A DNA stretch of 64,000 nt from Symbiodinium natans (GCA_905221605.1 CAJNDS010000540.1:1-64000); one strand, 5' to 3'. Counted from the first letter of the stretch, positions 32,984 to 45,004 are shown. Notes: generated by a model from the letters alone, not told the origin. Numbers and translations: made by a program.

Positions 32984-33049
32984 TGCATACAAGGAGAGGA
33001 ATGATGTTGGGAACTGCTTCAGCTCCTCGTACCCAGGCCCACCAACGTG
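32984..33049 (-). CDS. Exon candidate
   Basis: TTACAG acceptor then HVGGPGYEELKQFPTSFLS and LY. Natural codon pattern on minus; the overlapping plus ORF (32983-33210) is probably its shadow. Confidence 0.45.
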
Positions 33050-33283
33050 CTGTAACCATGGGGTCCCATGCGGCCCCTACCTCAGGGGGGCTTGGCTTTA
33101 AATGTCATGGTTATTTAGCTTGGGTGGCCGTGGCACAGCTTTCACGAACCAACAGTGAACCATCGGCAATTTGGTGGACGAACGCTTTCGCAGAAGATCA
33201 AAACGCCTAAAGAATTATTGCGCGACAACAACCCCAACCCCCTCCACTTTACTGGAGCTTGTCCTCAGGGGCTCAATACTCCC

Positions 33284-33480
33284 CCGATAAACCCTATAAA
33301 CCCTATAAAGCCTATAAACCCTATAAACCTTATAAACCCTATAAACCCCTATAAACCCCTATAAACCCCCATAAACCCTACAAACCCCATAAACCCTGCA
33401 AAACCCTGCAAAACCCTGCAAAACCCTGTAAACCCTATAAACCCTCCAAACCCTCTAAACCCTCTAACCCTCTAAACCCT
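33284..33480 (+). repeat. TAAACCCTA-type 9-mer array
   Basis: CCCTATAAA units and CCCTGCAAAA/CCCTCTAAA variants, a third unit length for this family. A similar short run is at 17690-17730. Confidence 0.85.
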
Positions 33481-33610
33481 CCACCCTTATCAACCCGAAT
33501 CCTAACCCAAATCCCTGATCCCCCAAACCCTAAACCCTAAACCCTAGCCCCTAACCCCTAAACCCTAAACCCTAAACCCTAAATCCTAAACCCAATCCGC
33601 AGCCCAGCCG

Positions 33611-33683
33611 CATCTCCAAGCAGGGAAGGGCTGGGGCTGGCGGGGACGGCGGCGACATCGGCACTGGTGAGGATGGCGCCGAC
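33611..33683 (-). CDS. Exon candidate
   Basis: CCCAG acceptor and a GC donor bound VGAILTSADVAAVPASPSPS then LLGDA. CCCTAAA left, TTTAGGG right. Confidence 0.45.
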
Positions 33684-34679
33684 CTGGGAACCACCACAAG
33701 GTTTAGGGTTTAGGGTTTAGGGTTTAGGGGTCAGGGTTTAGGGTTTAGGGTTTAGGGTTACATGGGTTTATGGGGTTTGTAGTAGTGTAGGGGCTAGATG
33801 GTTTACATGGTTTAGGGTGGGTCGGGAATTCGGTGTTTGCTCTCTACAGTTTAGGGAAATTCGAAGAAGCAGTGGTCTCTCTCAATCCCTAAACCCTAAC
33901 CCTAAACCCTGAACCCTAAGCCCTAAACCCTAAACCCTGAACCCTGAACCCTAAACCCTAAACCCTAAACCCCCCCCCCCCCCCCCCCGTCTTGGGTGCC
34001 ACTGAAACTTCGGGCCCCAGAGACGGGATCTTACTGCCTACCGCAGTGCCCTCAACGAAATCCTACAAAGTTTTCCTTTCTCTTTCCCGGCATAATCTTC
34101 CAAATGTACTACGTACCCAAAATACCGATTTCATAGACCCCTAAACCCTAAACCCCAAACTCCCGGGCATGGAAGAGATAGGATCCCATATTTCAGTAGA
34201 GAAGAGGCCTGCCGGGACTTTGGAATGATCCCTGGAATGTCCCATGCCTTACAAAACAAAAGCATGTACAGCGTTTAGGGTTTAGGGTTGCTAAGGTTTA
34301 GGGCTTAGGGCTTAGGGCTTAGGGCTTAGGGTTTAGGGCTTAGGGTTTAGGGTTGCACCCTAAAGCTCAGCTAAGCCATGGCACTCTGTAGGGGTTTAGG
34401 GGTTTAGGGGTTTCGGGGGTTTCGGGTTGCCTCTAGGGCTTCGGGCTCTGGCTACTCGAATTACAGTGGCTTGTGGGCTCAGCCCTGCTATAAACCCTGA
34501 ACCCTGAACCCTGAACCCTAAACCCTAAAACCCTAAAACCCTCAACCCTGAACCCTCAACCCTCCTGAACCCTGAATCCTAAACCCTAAACCCTAAACCC
34601 TGAACCCTGAACCCTGAACCCGAAAACCCTCAACCCTGAACCCTGAACCCTGAACCCTCAACCCTCAACCCTGAACCCT

Positions 34680-34812
34680 AAACCCTAAACCCTAAACCCT
34701 AAACCCTAAAACCTAAACCCTAAACCCTAAACCCTAAACCCTAAACCCTAAACCCTAAACCCTAAACCCTAAACCCTAAACCCTAAACCCTAAACCCTAA
34801 ACCCTAACCCTA
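34680..34812 (+). repeat. CCCTAAA array
   Basis: About 18 units of CCCTAAA, preceded (34495-34680) by a mix of CCCTGAA and CCCTCAA units. Confidence 0.95.
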
Positions 34813-34834
34813 AATGCCCCCAAGGAGCTTGTAG

Positions 34835-34886
34835 GAGGGAACCTTCACAGAATCCGCGGACGGCCGTGTGGGCTCCTTCAGGAGCT
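34835..34886 (-). CDS. Exon candidate
   Basis: Minus frame LLKEPTRPSADSVKVPSYK between a CCCTAAA array and TTTAGGG. Likely same gene as the exons to its right. Confidence 0.4.
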
Positions 34887-35321
34887 TTAGGGTTTAGGGT
34901 TTAGGGTTTTAGGGCTCAGAAGGGTTTAGGGTGTAGGGCTCAGACTTCTGGGCTCGGGCTTTCAGATTTCGCGGCTTAGGGTTTCTGGGGCTCAGATTTC
35001 TGAAGCTTAGGGATTCAACTTCTGGGGGTTCAGGCCTTTTACCCTAAGCCCCAAACCCTAAACCCGAATCTACCTTTGTCTGAAATTGACCGAGTCATAG
35101 CTTCTGACTCTTCTAAAGGTTGAAGGGTTTAGCAGGGTTGACCCAAAGGGGCCAAGACAAGAACCCAAACCCTCCGGGTTGGATTTGAAGGGTTTTCAGG
35201 GAAGTTTCTGGGTTTAGGGACTTTTGGATTTTGGGGCTTAGGGGTCTTCAGGGGTTTCGAGTGCGAAGGCAGAGGGGGGTTTAGGGTTTAGGGTTAGGGT
35301 TTAGGGTGTTGGGAGGAATCC

Positions 35322-35390
35322 TCCAGGGGCAGCGACTTGAGCACGGCCTTCTCCTGCTCGAGCAGCAGCCTGCGGCAGGCTGCGCCAGAA
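35322..35390 (-). CDS. Exon candidate, helical
   Basis: GCGCAG acceptor region, then CRRLLLEQEKAVLKSLPLED. Amphipathic helix; strongest of the 35-39 kb group by codon pattern. Confidence 0.5.
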
Positions 35391-35414
35391 AGAGGCAGAA
35401 GAACGCTGAGTTTG

Positions 35415-35550
35415 GGTTTAGGGTTTAGGGTTTAGGGTTTAGGGTTTAGGGTTTAGGGTTTAGGGTTTAGGGTTTAGGGTTTAGGGTTTAGGGTTTAGGG
35501 TTTAGGGTTTAGGGTTTAGGGTTTAGGGTTTAGGGTTTAGGGTTTAGGGT
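35415..35550 (+). repeat. TTTAGGG array
   Basis: About 19 uninterrupted units, right next to the 35322-35390 exon island. Confidence 0.95.
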
Positions 35551-35555
35551 TCAAG

Positions 35556-35660
35556 GGGGGTATGTAACCCAAGCTTCCCGAATGCTCCCCCACTACTCCC
35601 TAAGGCTCCTGAGCTTCCAAAAAGGTTCCCTAGGTACCACCCCCCTCCCTTCAGGACCCT
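35556..35660 (+). repeat. Short dispersed repeat family, copy 2
   Basis: GGTATGTAACCCAAGCTTCC through GGTTCCCTAGGTACC; same order of blocks as 24871-24960. Confidence 0.65.
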
Positions 35661-35790
35661 ATCATAAATGCCGGCCCCCAGCAAACACACACCCCGAGGA
35701 AGCCTTCTCCAAACACTACAAGGCCATCATCAGCCCCTTCTCAGGGAAACCCTAAACATTTGCAGGCCCGTAAAACCCCCGGCAGTTTTC

Positions 35791-35890
35791 CTTACTTCTC
35801 CAATAACCGAAAGAAAAAAGGTTAAGATTCGTTATTCCTGCTAAATAAGGAAACTCAAACAGTGTAAAGTTCAGCTATTGGAGAAGTAAG
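35791..35890. mobile_element. MITE-like element, CTTACTTCTCC arms
   Basis: CTTACTTCTCCAATAACCGAA minus two mismatches pairs with TTCAGCTATTGGAGAAGTAAG; 100 bp, AT-richer than its surroundings. Confidence 0.7.
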
Positions 35891-35934
35891 CTTCTATTCC
35901 ATGTGGGCTCAACGGCTAACGCGGGTAGATGCGT

Positions 35935-36001
35935 CCTGTCGATGAGCTCGCGGATCTGAGCCACCACGCCATCAAGTGTAACCTCTGCGGCTTCGGGCCC
36001 A
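35935..36001 (-). CDS. Exon candidate, helical
   Basis: Minus frame PEAAEVTLDGVVAQIRELID then RTHLPALA. The plus strand is also open (VDELADLSHHAIKCNLCGFG), so strand rests on neighbours. Confidence 0.4.
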
Positions 36002-36577
36002 AGAGGAAACCCTACATTAGGTTTAGGGTATAGGGTATAGGGTATAGGGTTTAGGGTTTAGGGTTTAGGGTTGAGGGGTTTATGGGTTAAGGGCTTCATG
36101 AGTGATGTGGGTTGCGGTTTGATAGGGGCATCGTGAATGAAAGTAAAGTTGGCCGGGTGCTGCAGGACCCTCTGACTGTCTGCGGGTCCAGGGTGGGATC
36201 CTCACTTGCGGTCAAATGCCGGGCCTCGATGTCCCTAAACCCTAAACCCTAAACTCATATAAAATCATCCCATTGAAATCCGTATAAAGCCCGTGGACCG
36301 TTCAAAGCGAGCAAAACCAGCTTCGACTGTTCCAGGGGGGGGGGGGGGGGGGGGGTGGGGAGACATCAAACCACGTTTCACACTAGGGCCTAGGAATTGT
36401 TTGGTGCTCTTTAAGGGTCGCTTGGGGAAAGCTCCCTCGGTAAGGGCTTGGCTAACGGGGGTTTGCGCGTTTACGAGGCGTGGGGATTTTGTCGGAAGAG
36501 ACATGTACCCGCCTCCATGTCTTCACCCATGGCATTGGCAATGGAGGCGGCGGACGTGGGACGTGGAAGGCTAAAGC

Positions 36578-36697
36578 CTACAAGGAGGGGCCCCCTAGTT
36601 ATAAGTAGAGTTCCAAGACCCTAAATTGGGCTATAAGGATCCTAAATTAGATTATAAGTCCCTTAACTACAGTTAGAATAGGAAGGCCTCCTTGTAG
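36578..36697. mobile_element. MITE-like element, CTACAAGGAGG arms
   Basis: CTACAAGGAGG at the left and CCTCCTTGTAG at the right, 120 bp; interior repeats CTAAATT/TATAAG motifs. Confidence 0.65.
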
Positions 36698-36699
36698 AG

Positions 36700-36836
36700 C
36701 TGTGCTGTTTGTGAGCTGCAGCTCGTTGAGTGCTGACGGCAATGTGTCTTCCGTTTCGTGCGTCTGGCCACGCTGTTGCGGGGACAGCGCCCAGGACCTG
36801 AACAGTGCTTGTGTCTGCATGTGCTCGTCACACATG
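36700..36836 (-). CDS. Exon candidate, about 45 codons
   Basis: Minus frame CDEHMQTQALFRSWALSPQQ, RGQTHETEDTLPSALNELQL. Long and polar; its left end abuts the inverted repeat of a TIR element (36578-36697). Confidence 0.45.
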
Positions 36837-37544
36837 TCTGCAGATCCATAGAGTCAACCTCTGTCACGCTACCGGCACAAATAGCCAAGTCCCCACTGAA
36901 CCTACTGAAAAAAAACAAGAACCTAAACCCTACCAAACCCTAAACCCCAAACCCCATTTCGGAAACTAGGATTAAAGGAACGAAGATGAGACTTGAACCT
37001 CCCATGGCCCTATTGTCCGTGATGCCGGAAACCTTAAAGTCTAGGGTTCCAAGAATTTGGCCCTTCATGTGGGTTTAAGGTTAAGCGTTTGGGTTTGGGG
37101 TTTAGGGTTTAGGGTTTACAAGGCTCAGGGCACATGCAAACGGCCCATGGTTCCAGTTCCAAGCTTAGACAAACCAAAAGGTCCCGACCAGGGCAATTGG
37201 GCTTAGGTTCAGGGAGTCATGTTATAGGGCTATGGCGGCAAAGGGAGGGGGCGGGGGGTTAAGGGTTTAGGGTTTAGGGTTTAGGGTTTAAGGTTTAAGG
37301 TTTAGGGTTTCGGGGGTTTTCGGGTCTAGGGTTTCGGGTTTTGGGTGGGTTGTGGGAAGTTCAGGGTTTCGGCTTTCTGTCCAGGGCGTGAAGGCAACAG
37401 CCTGAAAGCCCCGAACCCCAAAACCCTCTCGTGGTTGAGGGATTCATTTTGGGCGCAGCGAGTCCCCCAACAGGCAGAGGCCTACTAAGGTTTCAGGTTA
37501 CTAAGGCTTAGGGTTTATAGGGTCTAGGGCTCAGGGTTTAGGTT

Positions 37545-38050
37545 TTAGGGTGGTTTAGGCCCACAGGCAGCCACTCCACCTGAGCGCCTTTTCCTGGGAC
37601 TTTTTTCGCGCGTCACCAGGTTTCCTCGGGCTTGGCGCGATTGGTCACCTGAGGGCGCAGAGTGTGGCGTGACGGTTGGCGCGCTGAACACAACCTTAAA
37701 GCCCAAGAGGGGGTACATGAACCTTAGTACGTTAAGATGGTGCATATACCTATATCAATACTTAGCTAACTCTCACTTTAGCCTCATTTTTCGCTAGCAA
37801 GGGATAAAAACAACCCCCAACACGCTTGGCCCAGTCACATCCTTGCGGCTGTCCCACACATTGGCGGTGCAAATGTCACGCAAGGCGTCGCGCTTGTCCC
37901 GGATTGCAACCTGGTGGGAAGTGCGGGAAGTGGGACTCCCCCGACAAGGATGCTGCCCCCGCAACCCTCCCAGGAACCCTTAGATATTCCAGAGATACAA
38001 ACCGCCCTAAGCACGCCTTGAAAAGAAACAGGTGTCAAGCTGCTTAACTT
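37545..38050. other. Two ambiguous exon-like islands
   Basis: 37560-37700 reads SAPTVTPHSAPSGDQSRQ on minus and LSAFSWDFFRASPGFLGLG on plus. 37830-38050 reads VPDCNLVGSAGSGTPPTR on plus and has a minus frame as well. Strand unresolved. Confidence 0.25.
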
Positions 38051-38467
38051 ACGGCACTTCGAGAAACTCGAGCCTTCTTGAACCAGAATGCTTTGTTTTG
38101 GTATGCGGCCCAGGTTCGTAGGCCAAACGCATCCATTTGGCTTAAGGGTTTCGGGTTTAGGGTTTTCTTTGAAGAAGCCAAACCCCCCCAAACCCGAAAC
38201 CGGTTTGGGGTTTAGGGCTTAAGGGCTGAAAGGATTTAGCGTTTAGGGTTTAGGGTGTGAACCCTGTGAACCCTCAAACCCCCCAAAGCCTGCAAGGCCC
38301 CTAACTCCGATCAGACAGCCCTCAAGCCTCTGAAGCCAAACAGGAAGACCCCATAAACCCCAAAATCCCAAACCCAAGAACCGAAACCCTAGACCCCAAA
38401 CCCCAAATCCTACACCCTAAACCCCCAAAGTCAACCTTACACCACTCTTGAACAGCTCCGCGGGGCG

Positions 38468-38535
38468 TAGAACTCATGGTCCGCGCCAAAGAGAGCCCGG
38501 AGGGCGTCCGAGGCTTGGCTGTAGAGGCCAGTCAC
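38468..38535 (-). CDS. Exon candidate
   Basis: GCTCAG acceptor then VTGLYSQASDALRALFGADH and EFYAPR. Good codon bias on minus and unlikely in other frames. Confidence 0.5.
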
Positions 38536-39356
38536 CTGAGCTAGTTGCGGAGGGCTCTTTTTTCTTCGGGGAGTTTAGGGTTTGGGGTTAGGGTGTAGGG
38601 TTTAGGGGGTGGGGGGGGAGGGGGAGGGAGCGGGGGGGAGGGGGAGGGGGTCAGGGCTTTGGGTTTAGGGCCTGTAAAAGTTCAGAAAGTTTTCTGACTT
38701 CCTGACAGAACGGAGGGCTTATACATAGGTTTCTTGTAGGGTTGATGTGGGGCCTCTAAAGGGCTTGCAGGATTCTCTGACAGGGATCAGGGCTTCGGTG
38801 GTTTTAGAACAAGCCAAAGGTTTATCGGATTTATGCACGGTTTAGGGTTTAGGGCGTCGGGCTTCGGGCTTCGGGGTTTGGGTTTAGGGTGGGGCTTGTA
38901 GCCTTGCGTTGATTACAATATAGGGCTTGCATGCCACACCAAGAAGTCCCAACGGCTCAAAGGGATTGTTGATCTTTCAACTCAAAAAGCTTCCAGATAT
39001 GGTGGGTTTGAGCCAAGATGCGTTTGGCTTAGGGTGTCGAGGATAGGTTTTGGGTTTTCGGGTTTAGGGCAAAGGGTTCAGTACTGACTCAAGACCTCAG
39101 GGTGTTGCCCGAAACCTTGACACAAGAATGCCCCGAGAGATTCCTGATTTTTCTGAATACGAGCCAATAACAGAATAGCAAACAGAAAGCACCTAAACTT
39201 AACCATTTGTTAACCCTGAAGAACACCTCGAGCAAAGTGTGCCTCGCGGCACACGCCCACGTCGACGGCGCCTTTGAGAAGCGAGGCCCCTGAACCCAAA
39301 AAAACAGAAGAACAAAAAAGCACAAAGACCCAAGAACCTCAATAAACACACACCCT

Positions 39357-39357
<1 letters not shown>

Positions 39358-39409
<52 letters not shown>

Positions 39410-39430
39410 CCCCCCCCCACCCCCCCCCCA
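39358..39430 (+). repeat. Poly-C tract
   Basis: About 65 C with a single G and a single A break. Glycine- or proline-rich ORFs over it are artefacts. Confidence 0.95.
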
Positions 39431-40029
39431 AAAAAATGAGAAAAGAAACCTTTTGCATGATATCCCCAAATAGTGGGATGTCCCCCTAACTTCGGAAACC
39501 CCAATTTCAGGGATTCTGTAGGGTACCTAGAATTCCCTCCACCCCCCCTAGGAAGAACCAGGGGGGGGTCAATGAGGCGAGGGGACCCTGGGGAGGGCCT
39601 GCACCTACAGAGGCCCGAATTCAGCAGTCATGCAGTGCAGCAGGGTGCTAGGGTTGTAATTCGGGGGTTTTAGGGCTTTTTTGTGGTCTTAGGGTGTTGG
39701 GTTCTATTGTTCTAGGGTCTTGGGGTTGTGGGGTTTGGGGGTGGTTTAGGGCTTCGGGGGTCTGTCTTGGAGAGGGCACGTCAGCATCGCTATAGCATCC
39801 AGCTGACCGATACAACGCCGAAACTCCCAAACCCCCAGCCCCTCCCCTAAAGTGTCAAGCCCGAAGCCCGAAACCAAACCCCTACGAAACTCTGAAGAGC
39901 CCGGAGCCCTAAACCCTAAACCCTAAACCCTGAACCCTAAACCCTGATCCCTAAACCCTAGACCCTAAACCCTAAACCCTAAGCCCTAAACCCTAAACCC
40001 TAAACCCTAAACCCTGAACCCCGAACCCT

Positions 40030-40135
40030 AAACCCTTTCGGAGCCCTCTCTGAGCCGGCCTGGCGCCTCCACGTGGTCTGGGCCCACGCCGAAGCCAGCC
40101 ACTCGCAGCTGCAAATCTCCCTGCTCAAGGTCAAG
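40030..40135 (-). CDS. Exon candidate
   Basis: Minus frame GDLQLRVAGFGVGPDHVEAP then GRLREG with a TTTGCAG acceptor nearby; plus frame EPAWRLHVVWAHAEASHSQ is equally open. Lies between two CCCTAAA arrays. Confidence 0.3.
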
Positions 40136-40220
40136 CCCTAAACCCTAAACCCTAAACCCTAAACCCTAAACCCTAAACCCTAAACCCTAAACCGTAAACC
40201 GTAAACCCTAAACCCTAAAC

Positions 40221-41000
40221 TCAGGGCCTAGGCCGCCCCCCTACAGAGGGGGGGCGGCGCTTGAGCCCTTCGACCTCTATGGCGAAAGTCGACCCAGGTC
40301 GCTTGCCCGCCTCCTGCAGCCGAGGTCGGTAGCACCCACGATGGGCCCGGTACCGGAGCAGGTTCTCCCAGGGACCAGTACTGGTCCCCTTAATCAAGTT
40401 AATTCCCTCAACCCCAAGCCCTTCACCCTGGGCGTGGCTGGCCGTTTTGGGGGGGGTACCCCAAGGCCCCCAGGCCAGGAGGACCCGGACCCTCACCGCA
40501 GCGTGTCCAGGGACCAGGGGGGCTCAGGTCAGGCCAGGCAGGGAGGGTGCTCAAAAACCTGGTTTCCCTGGCCCCCCTGGCCCCCCCTGGCCCCCCTGGC
40601 CCCCCCCGGCCCTCCCCTGGCCCCCCCTGCTAACCCCTCCCCACCCTTGACCCCCCTGGCCCCCCTAAATTGCTCGGTCCCCCAACTCCACCGTTATGCC
40701 GGCTCTTATGCCGGCTGCCCCCTGCCTCCCTGGCTCCTAGCCTGGCCCTTTGTCTCCGACCCACACCCGAACATCATGAAACTGAATAAGTTTTTAAAAA
40801 TGAACTGTTGCCTTGAGTTTAGGCCTAAACCCTAAAAGGAACAGGTTTGGGTGGTTTTGCCGCCTCGGACGGCGTGGGGTGGGAGAAAAGTGTTAGATGG
40901 CCCTCCACAATCGGGCCAAAGCTGCTCTTCGCACCTCACGAAGCTTTTGAGCTGGTTCCGAAACCTAACCTTCACAGCACCTACGCCCTATCACAGCAAA
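40221..41000 (-). mobile_element. Long repeat, copy 2 (inverted, longer)
   Basis: Same ends as 6230-6826 in opposite orientation (TCAGGGCCTAGG ... CCTATCACAGC), set in CCCTAAA repeat. About 180 bp longer, partly from a degenerate CCCCCCTGG tract near 40570-40670. The 164-residue plus ORF here has no counterpart in copy 1. Confidence 0.75.
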
Positions 41001-42319
41001 CCCTAAACCCTAAACCCTAAACCCTAAACCCTAAACCCTAAACCCTAAACCCTCCCTCCAGATTCTGAACGCTCTGAAACCCACCTAGGGTCAAGGCGCC
41101 TCAGCTCCTGACGCTGAAGGTCACAGCCCACATGGCTGAAATGTACTCCCAATATGGCCGTCTATTCTAGGGTTTAGGGTTTAGGGTTTAGAGTTTAGGG
41201 TTTAGGGTTTAGGGTTTAGGGTTGAGGGTTGAGGGTTGAGGGTTGAGGGTTAGGGTTCTTGAGAGAGGGTCCCCAAACCCAACGGTAGAACCTTAGGCGG
41301 GTAACCGTCATTGGAAAACAAAAAGGCCGTTGCGAAGAAAGACAAAACCCCCGAACCCGACAAACTCTGAAACCCCAACACCCTTCAACAAGTAAGCAAA
41401 TCCCTCGCCCGAAACCCTAAACCCTAAACCCTAACCCCTGAACCCCTAAACCCTGCACCCTAAACCCTGAAACCTCAACAACCCTTAAACCTTCAAACAA
41501 AAACCCTAAAACTAATAACCCTCTGTAGCCTCAAGCCCTGAAACCCCACAAACCCCAAAAACAACCTCGGGAAGCAAAAGCTTTCCCCGCAAACCCTACA
41601 TGCTAGACCCTGAACCCTAAACCCTAAACCCTAAACCCTAAACCCTAAACCCTAAACCCTAAACGGTGGCTCTGAACCTGTGTCTCCAACGACCAGGCAT
41701 GCAGGGCGCTGAAGCCAGGATACACCTCCGGTCTTTGGGGCTTTCTGGCTATGTGGCTTAGGGTTTAAGGTTAGGGTTGGGGGGGGGGGGGGGGGGTAGG
41801 GTTTGGTTTAGGGTTTAGGGTTTAGGGTTCAGGGTTCAGGGTTCAGGGTTCAGGGTTGAGGGTTGAGGGTCGAGGGTTGAGGGTTGAGAGCTACACCCTC
41901 AACCCGGAACCCTACATCCGACCCTGAGCCTTGGGGTTTGGTCTTTCGGGCTTTGTTGGAGGCGGACCTTAGGGCAATCGAAGAATGCTACTTGCAGGTG
42001 CGGTGCGTTTCTTGGGTTTTGGGTTTGGGTTTAAGGTTTGGACTTGAGGGGTGTTGGGCCCAGGGTTTAGTGTTTGGGGTTAAAGGTTTCGAATGCTGGG
42101 GTTCTCTTCTAGCCTAAGAGAATCCCAGAGGCAGAGGGCGCGTACTTCTCGAGAGCATAATCCAGATATTAAGATGAACAAACAAGCTTTAGCTGAAGAC
42201 AAAATCATGAAAAATAAGCCCTAAACCATCCTAAACCCTAAACCCTAAACCCTAAACCCTAAACCCTAAACCCTAAACCCTGAGCCCTAAACCCTAAAGC
42301 CCCAAACCCAAGGAAAAGC

Positions 42320-42405
42320 TCGGCCTTGGCCGCGAAGTCCACGCAGCGCGTGGCGAAGACCAAGGCCTCCTCGGCGGCGCCCAGCGCCTTCATTTGCAGG
42401 GGGCG
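42320..42405 (-). CDS. Exon candidate, Ala-rich helix
   Basis: Minus frame ALGAAEEALVFATRCVDFAA then KAELFLG; CCCTAAA left, TTTAGGG-type right. First of a 42-44 kb helical group. Confidence 0.5.
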
Positions 42406-43059
42406 TACTTAGGGGGGGTTTAGGGGTTTAGGGATTTAGGGGTTTAATTAGGGTTTAGGGTTTAGGGTTTATAAGGTTTAGGGTTTATAAGGTTTAGGGT
42501 TTAGGGTTTAGGGTTTACGGTTCAGGGTTTAGGGTTTAGGGTTTAGGGCGAGGGAGTTAGGGTTTAGGGGCTTTGGGTGCTTGGGTTAGGGGTCAGGGGG
42601 ATTTTCGGGGGCTTGGGGGTTTGAAGGCTCTTGGGGTTCTCTACGTACATCGAAGACATGACCGATCAGGGATCTGGGAATACTCGGTGTAAGGGGCCTT
42701 GGGCTCGAATTCCCTGAGTCCTAAACAACCCCTGGGAAAGCTGAAGCCCCTGACGCCCGAAGCCCTACTAAACGCTACAGCCCCTAAACCCTAAAGCCCT
42801 ACAGCCCCTAAACCCGAAAACCCTGCAGCCCCTAAGCCCTACACCTCAAACCCTAAACCCGATAAATCCTAAACCCTATAAACCCCAAACCCTACACCTT
42901 AAACCCTAAACCCTAGCCCTAAACCCGAAACCCCAAACCCTAAACCCTAAACCCTAAACCCTAAACCCTAAACCCTAAACCCCCAAACCCCAAACCCTAA
43001 ACCCTAAACCCTAAACCCCAGCCCCTAAACCGTACAAAAACCCTACAAACCCTCAAAGG

Positions 43060-43130
43060 CCGAAAGAAGCGAGGCGGTGGCCTCGTAGAAGCTCACAAGG
43101 TGCCTGGAAGAGGGCACTGCTTAGGGCCTT
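43060..43130 (-). CDS. Exon candidate
   Basis: TTCCAG region then RHLVSFYEATASLLSA on minus. Flanked left by CCCTAAA-type and right by TTTAGGG-type repeat. Confidence 0.45.
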
Positions 43131-43189
43131 GAGGAGCTTGCGGGGGGTTTCGGGTTTAGGGTTTGGGGTTTGGGGTTTGGGGTTTAGGG

Positions 43190-43426
43190 TTTAGGGGTGT
43201 AGGGGTTTAGGGGTTAGGGGTTTAGGGGTTTAGGGGTTTAGGGGTTTAGGGGTTTAGGGGTTTAGGGGTTTAGGGGTTTAGGGGTTTAGGGGTTTAGGGG
43301 TTTAGGGGTTTAGGGGTTTAGGGGTTTAGGGGTTTAGGGGTTTAGGGGTTTAGGGGTTTAGGGGTTTAGGGGTTTAGGGGTTTAGGGGTTTAGGGGTTTA
43401 GGGGTTTAGGGGTTTAGGGGTTTAGA
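43190..43426 (+). repeat. TTTAGGGG (8-mer) array
   Basis: About 28 TTTAGGGG units, nearly perfect; a different 8-mer from TTTTAGGG. Confidence 0.95.
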
Positions 43427-43837
43427 TGGGTCGACAAGCTTGAGGGCTTTGAGGGGGCTTAGGGGTTTAGGGTTTAGGGCTTAGGGTTGGGAGGCTTGGG
43501 GGGCTTGAGCCCAATTTCTGGAGGACAAGCAAGTTTGGGCTTGAAGGGGTACCAGGGGTTATGCTAAGTTATGCAAGCACTACCCGAGGGATCTGTGGAG
43601 GGTATCCGGCAGGCCTGAGAGCCTCCAGGCAATGCGGTTCTCAGCGCGGAAATAAGAGTCCTAATAACCTTATATTGTCCCTTTAAAGGTTGAACAAGTT
43701 ATAAAGGGTGATAGTACAAGGTATATCATCCCCGAATTCCCCCTAAGAGGCCGAGTAAGAAACCAAAACCCTGAGCCCCAACCCTAAACCCAAAACCCTA
43801 AACCCGAAACCCTAAACCCTAAACCCCGCCCCACCTG

Positions 43838-43911
43838 GCCACGCGATCCCGGAGCCAATGGCCATCAGCGAAAAGACCGGACATGTTCTTCTCCAAGCGG
43901 AGGGCGTTGTC
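43838..43911 (-). CDS. Exon candidate
   Basis: TGTAG|GAC acceptor then DNALRLEKNMSGLFADGHW and LRDR. Charged helix, same group as 42.3 and 44.1 kb. Confidence 0.5.
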
Positions 43912-44019
43912 CTACATGGAGCTGGGGTGTGCCATCCCATCGTGGCCCTAGCAAGGGCTTCAGGTTCAGAATTTATGTCTAAACCAAGTACCTGAAGGAA
44001 GGTTTAGGGTAGAGCCGGG

Positions 44020-44190
44020 AACTAGGGCTTTTGGCGGGGTTCGCCTTGGAGGCCAATGCGTGCTTCGTGTGTCGGCGGGCTTCGGTTGTCAAGTGAGTCT
44101 CCTGAGTGAGGTAGGCCGAGGCGTTGTTCACCTTGCGATCCCACTCCTGGACACACCTCAACTTACGGCGAGCTCCGGGTTTTTGAGAGG
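44020..44190 (-). CDS. Exon candidate, about 50 codons
   Basis: Minus frame RKLRCVQEWDRKVNNASAY, LTQETHLTTEARRHTKHALA. One of the longer islands; sits against the longest pure TTTAGGG array of the window (44233-44510). Confidence 0.5.
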
Positions 44191-44232
44191 CGGGGACGGG
44201 GGGGGACCATAATGCAGGAGCCTGTACCAAGG

Positions 44233-44511
44233 GCTTAGGGTTTAGGGTTAGGGTTTAGGGTTTAGGGTTTAGGGTTTAGGGTTTAGGGTTTAGGGTTTAG
44301 GGTTTAGGGTTTAGGGTTTAGGGTTTAGGGTTTAGGGTTTAGGGTTTAGGGTTTAGGGTTTAGGGTTTAGGGTTAGTGTTTAGGGTTTAGGGTTTAGGGT
44401 TTAGGGTTTAGGGTTTAGGGTTTAGGGTTTAGGGTTTAGGGTTTAGGGTTTAGGGTTTAGGGTTTAGGGTTTAGGGTTTAGGGTTTAGGGTTTAGGGTTT
44501 AGGGTTTAGGG
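44233..44511 (+). repeat. Longest TTTAGGG array
   Basis: About 38 near-perfect 7-mer units with only two or three changes. Internal, not at a contig end. Confidence 0.95.
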
Positions 44512-44828
44512 GATTCCTGGCCCCTTATCAAGCAACATCAGGCTGCCTGAAGCCTGCACATTGTGCGCGCGAACACTTCGAGGATTCATCCTCAGGGTTA
44601 ACCAGATGGCTCCCAAAACGCCCACACAGAGATGGGGTGGTTTGGTTCAGGAGATTTGGGTTTAGGGTTTAGGGAGTTTAGGGTTTAGGATTCAGGTTTT
44701 AGGGTTTTGGGCTCCCTGCCCCCCCCCCCCTCCCAACTATCAAGCCTGTAATGGTGAACAACGCACCAAGAGCCCCCCCCCCCCCCCCATAGACACCTAG
44801 ACCCAACACCCCCTTAACAATTTCTTAC

Positions 44829-44945
44829 AAACGCCTTTTGAGGCGTGTAGAGGCTCTAGAAAACCTTAGGGAAGCTTAGGGAGCCTCAGGGAGTAGTGGG
44901 GAGTATAAGGGAACCTTAGGTTACATTTGAACCCCCCTCCCTTAA
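44829..44945 (-). repeat. Short dispersed repeat family, copy 3 (inverted)
   Basis: Reverse complement carries ACTCCCCACTACTCCCTGAG and GCTTCCCTAAGG in the same order. Confidence 0.6.
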
Positions 44946-45004
44946 GAACACGATAATCTACGCAAGTTTCCGAAAAAAAAACGCGCCAACAGGAAGCAGG
45001 GCCG

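Noticed and set aside
39089-39504. 126- and 101-residue minus ORFs
   Set aside because: Gly runs from the poly-C tract; no conserved feature.
40341-40835. 164-residue plus-strand ORF
   Set aside because: Lies in a repeat element and is not preserved in the other copy.
44233-44511. A true chromosome end
   Set aside because: Ordinary sequence and exon islands continue on both sides.
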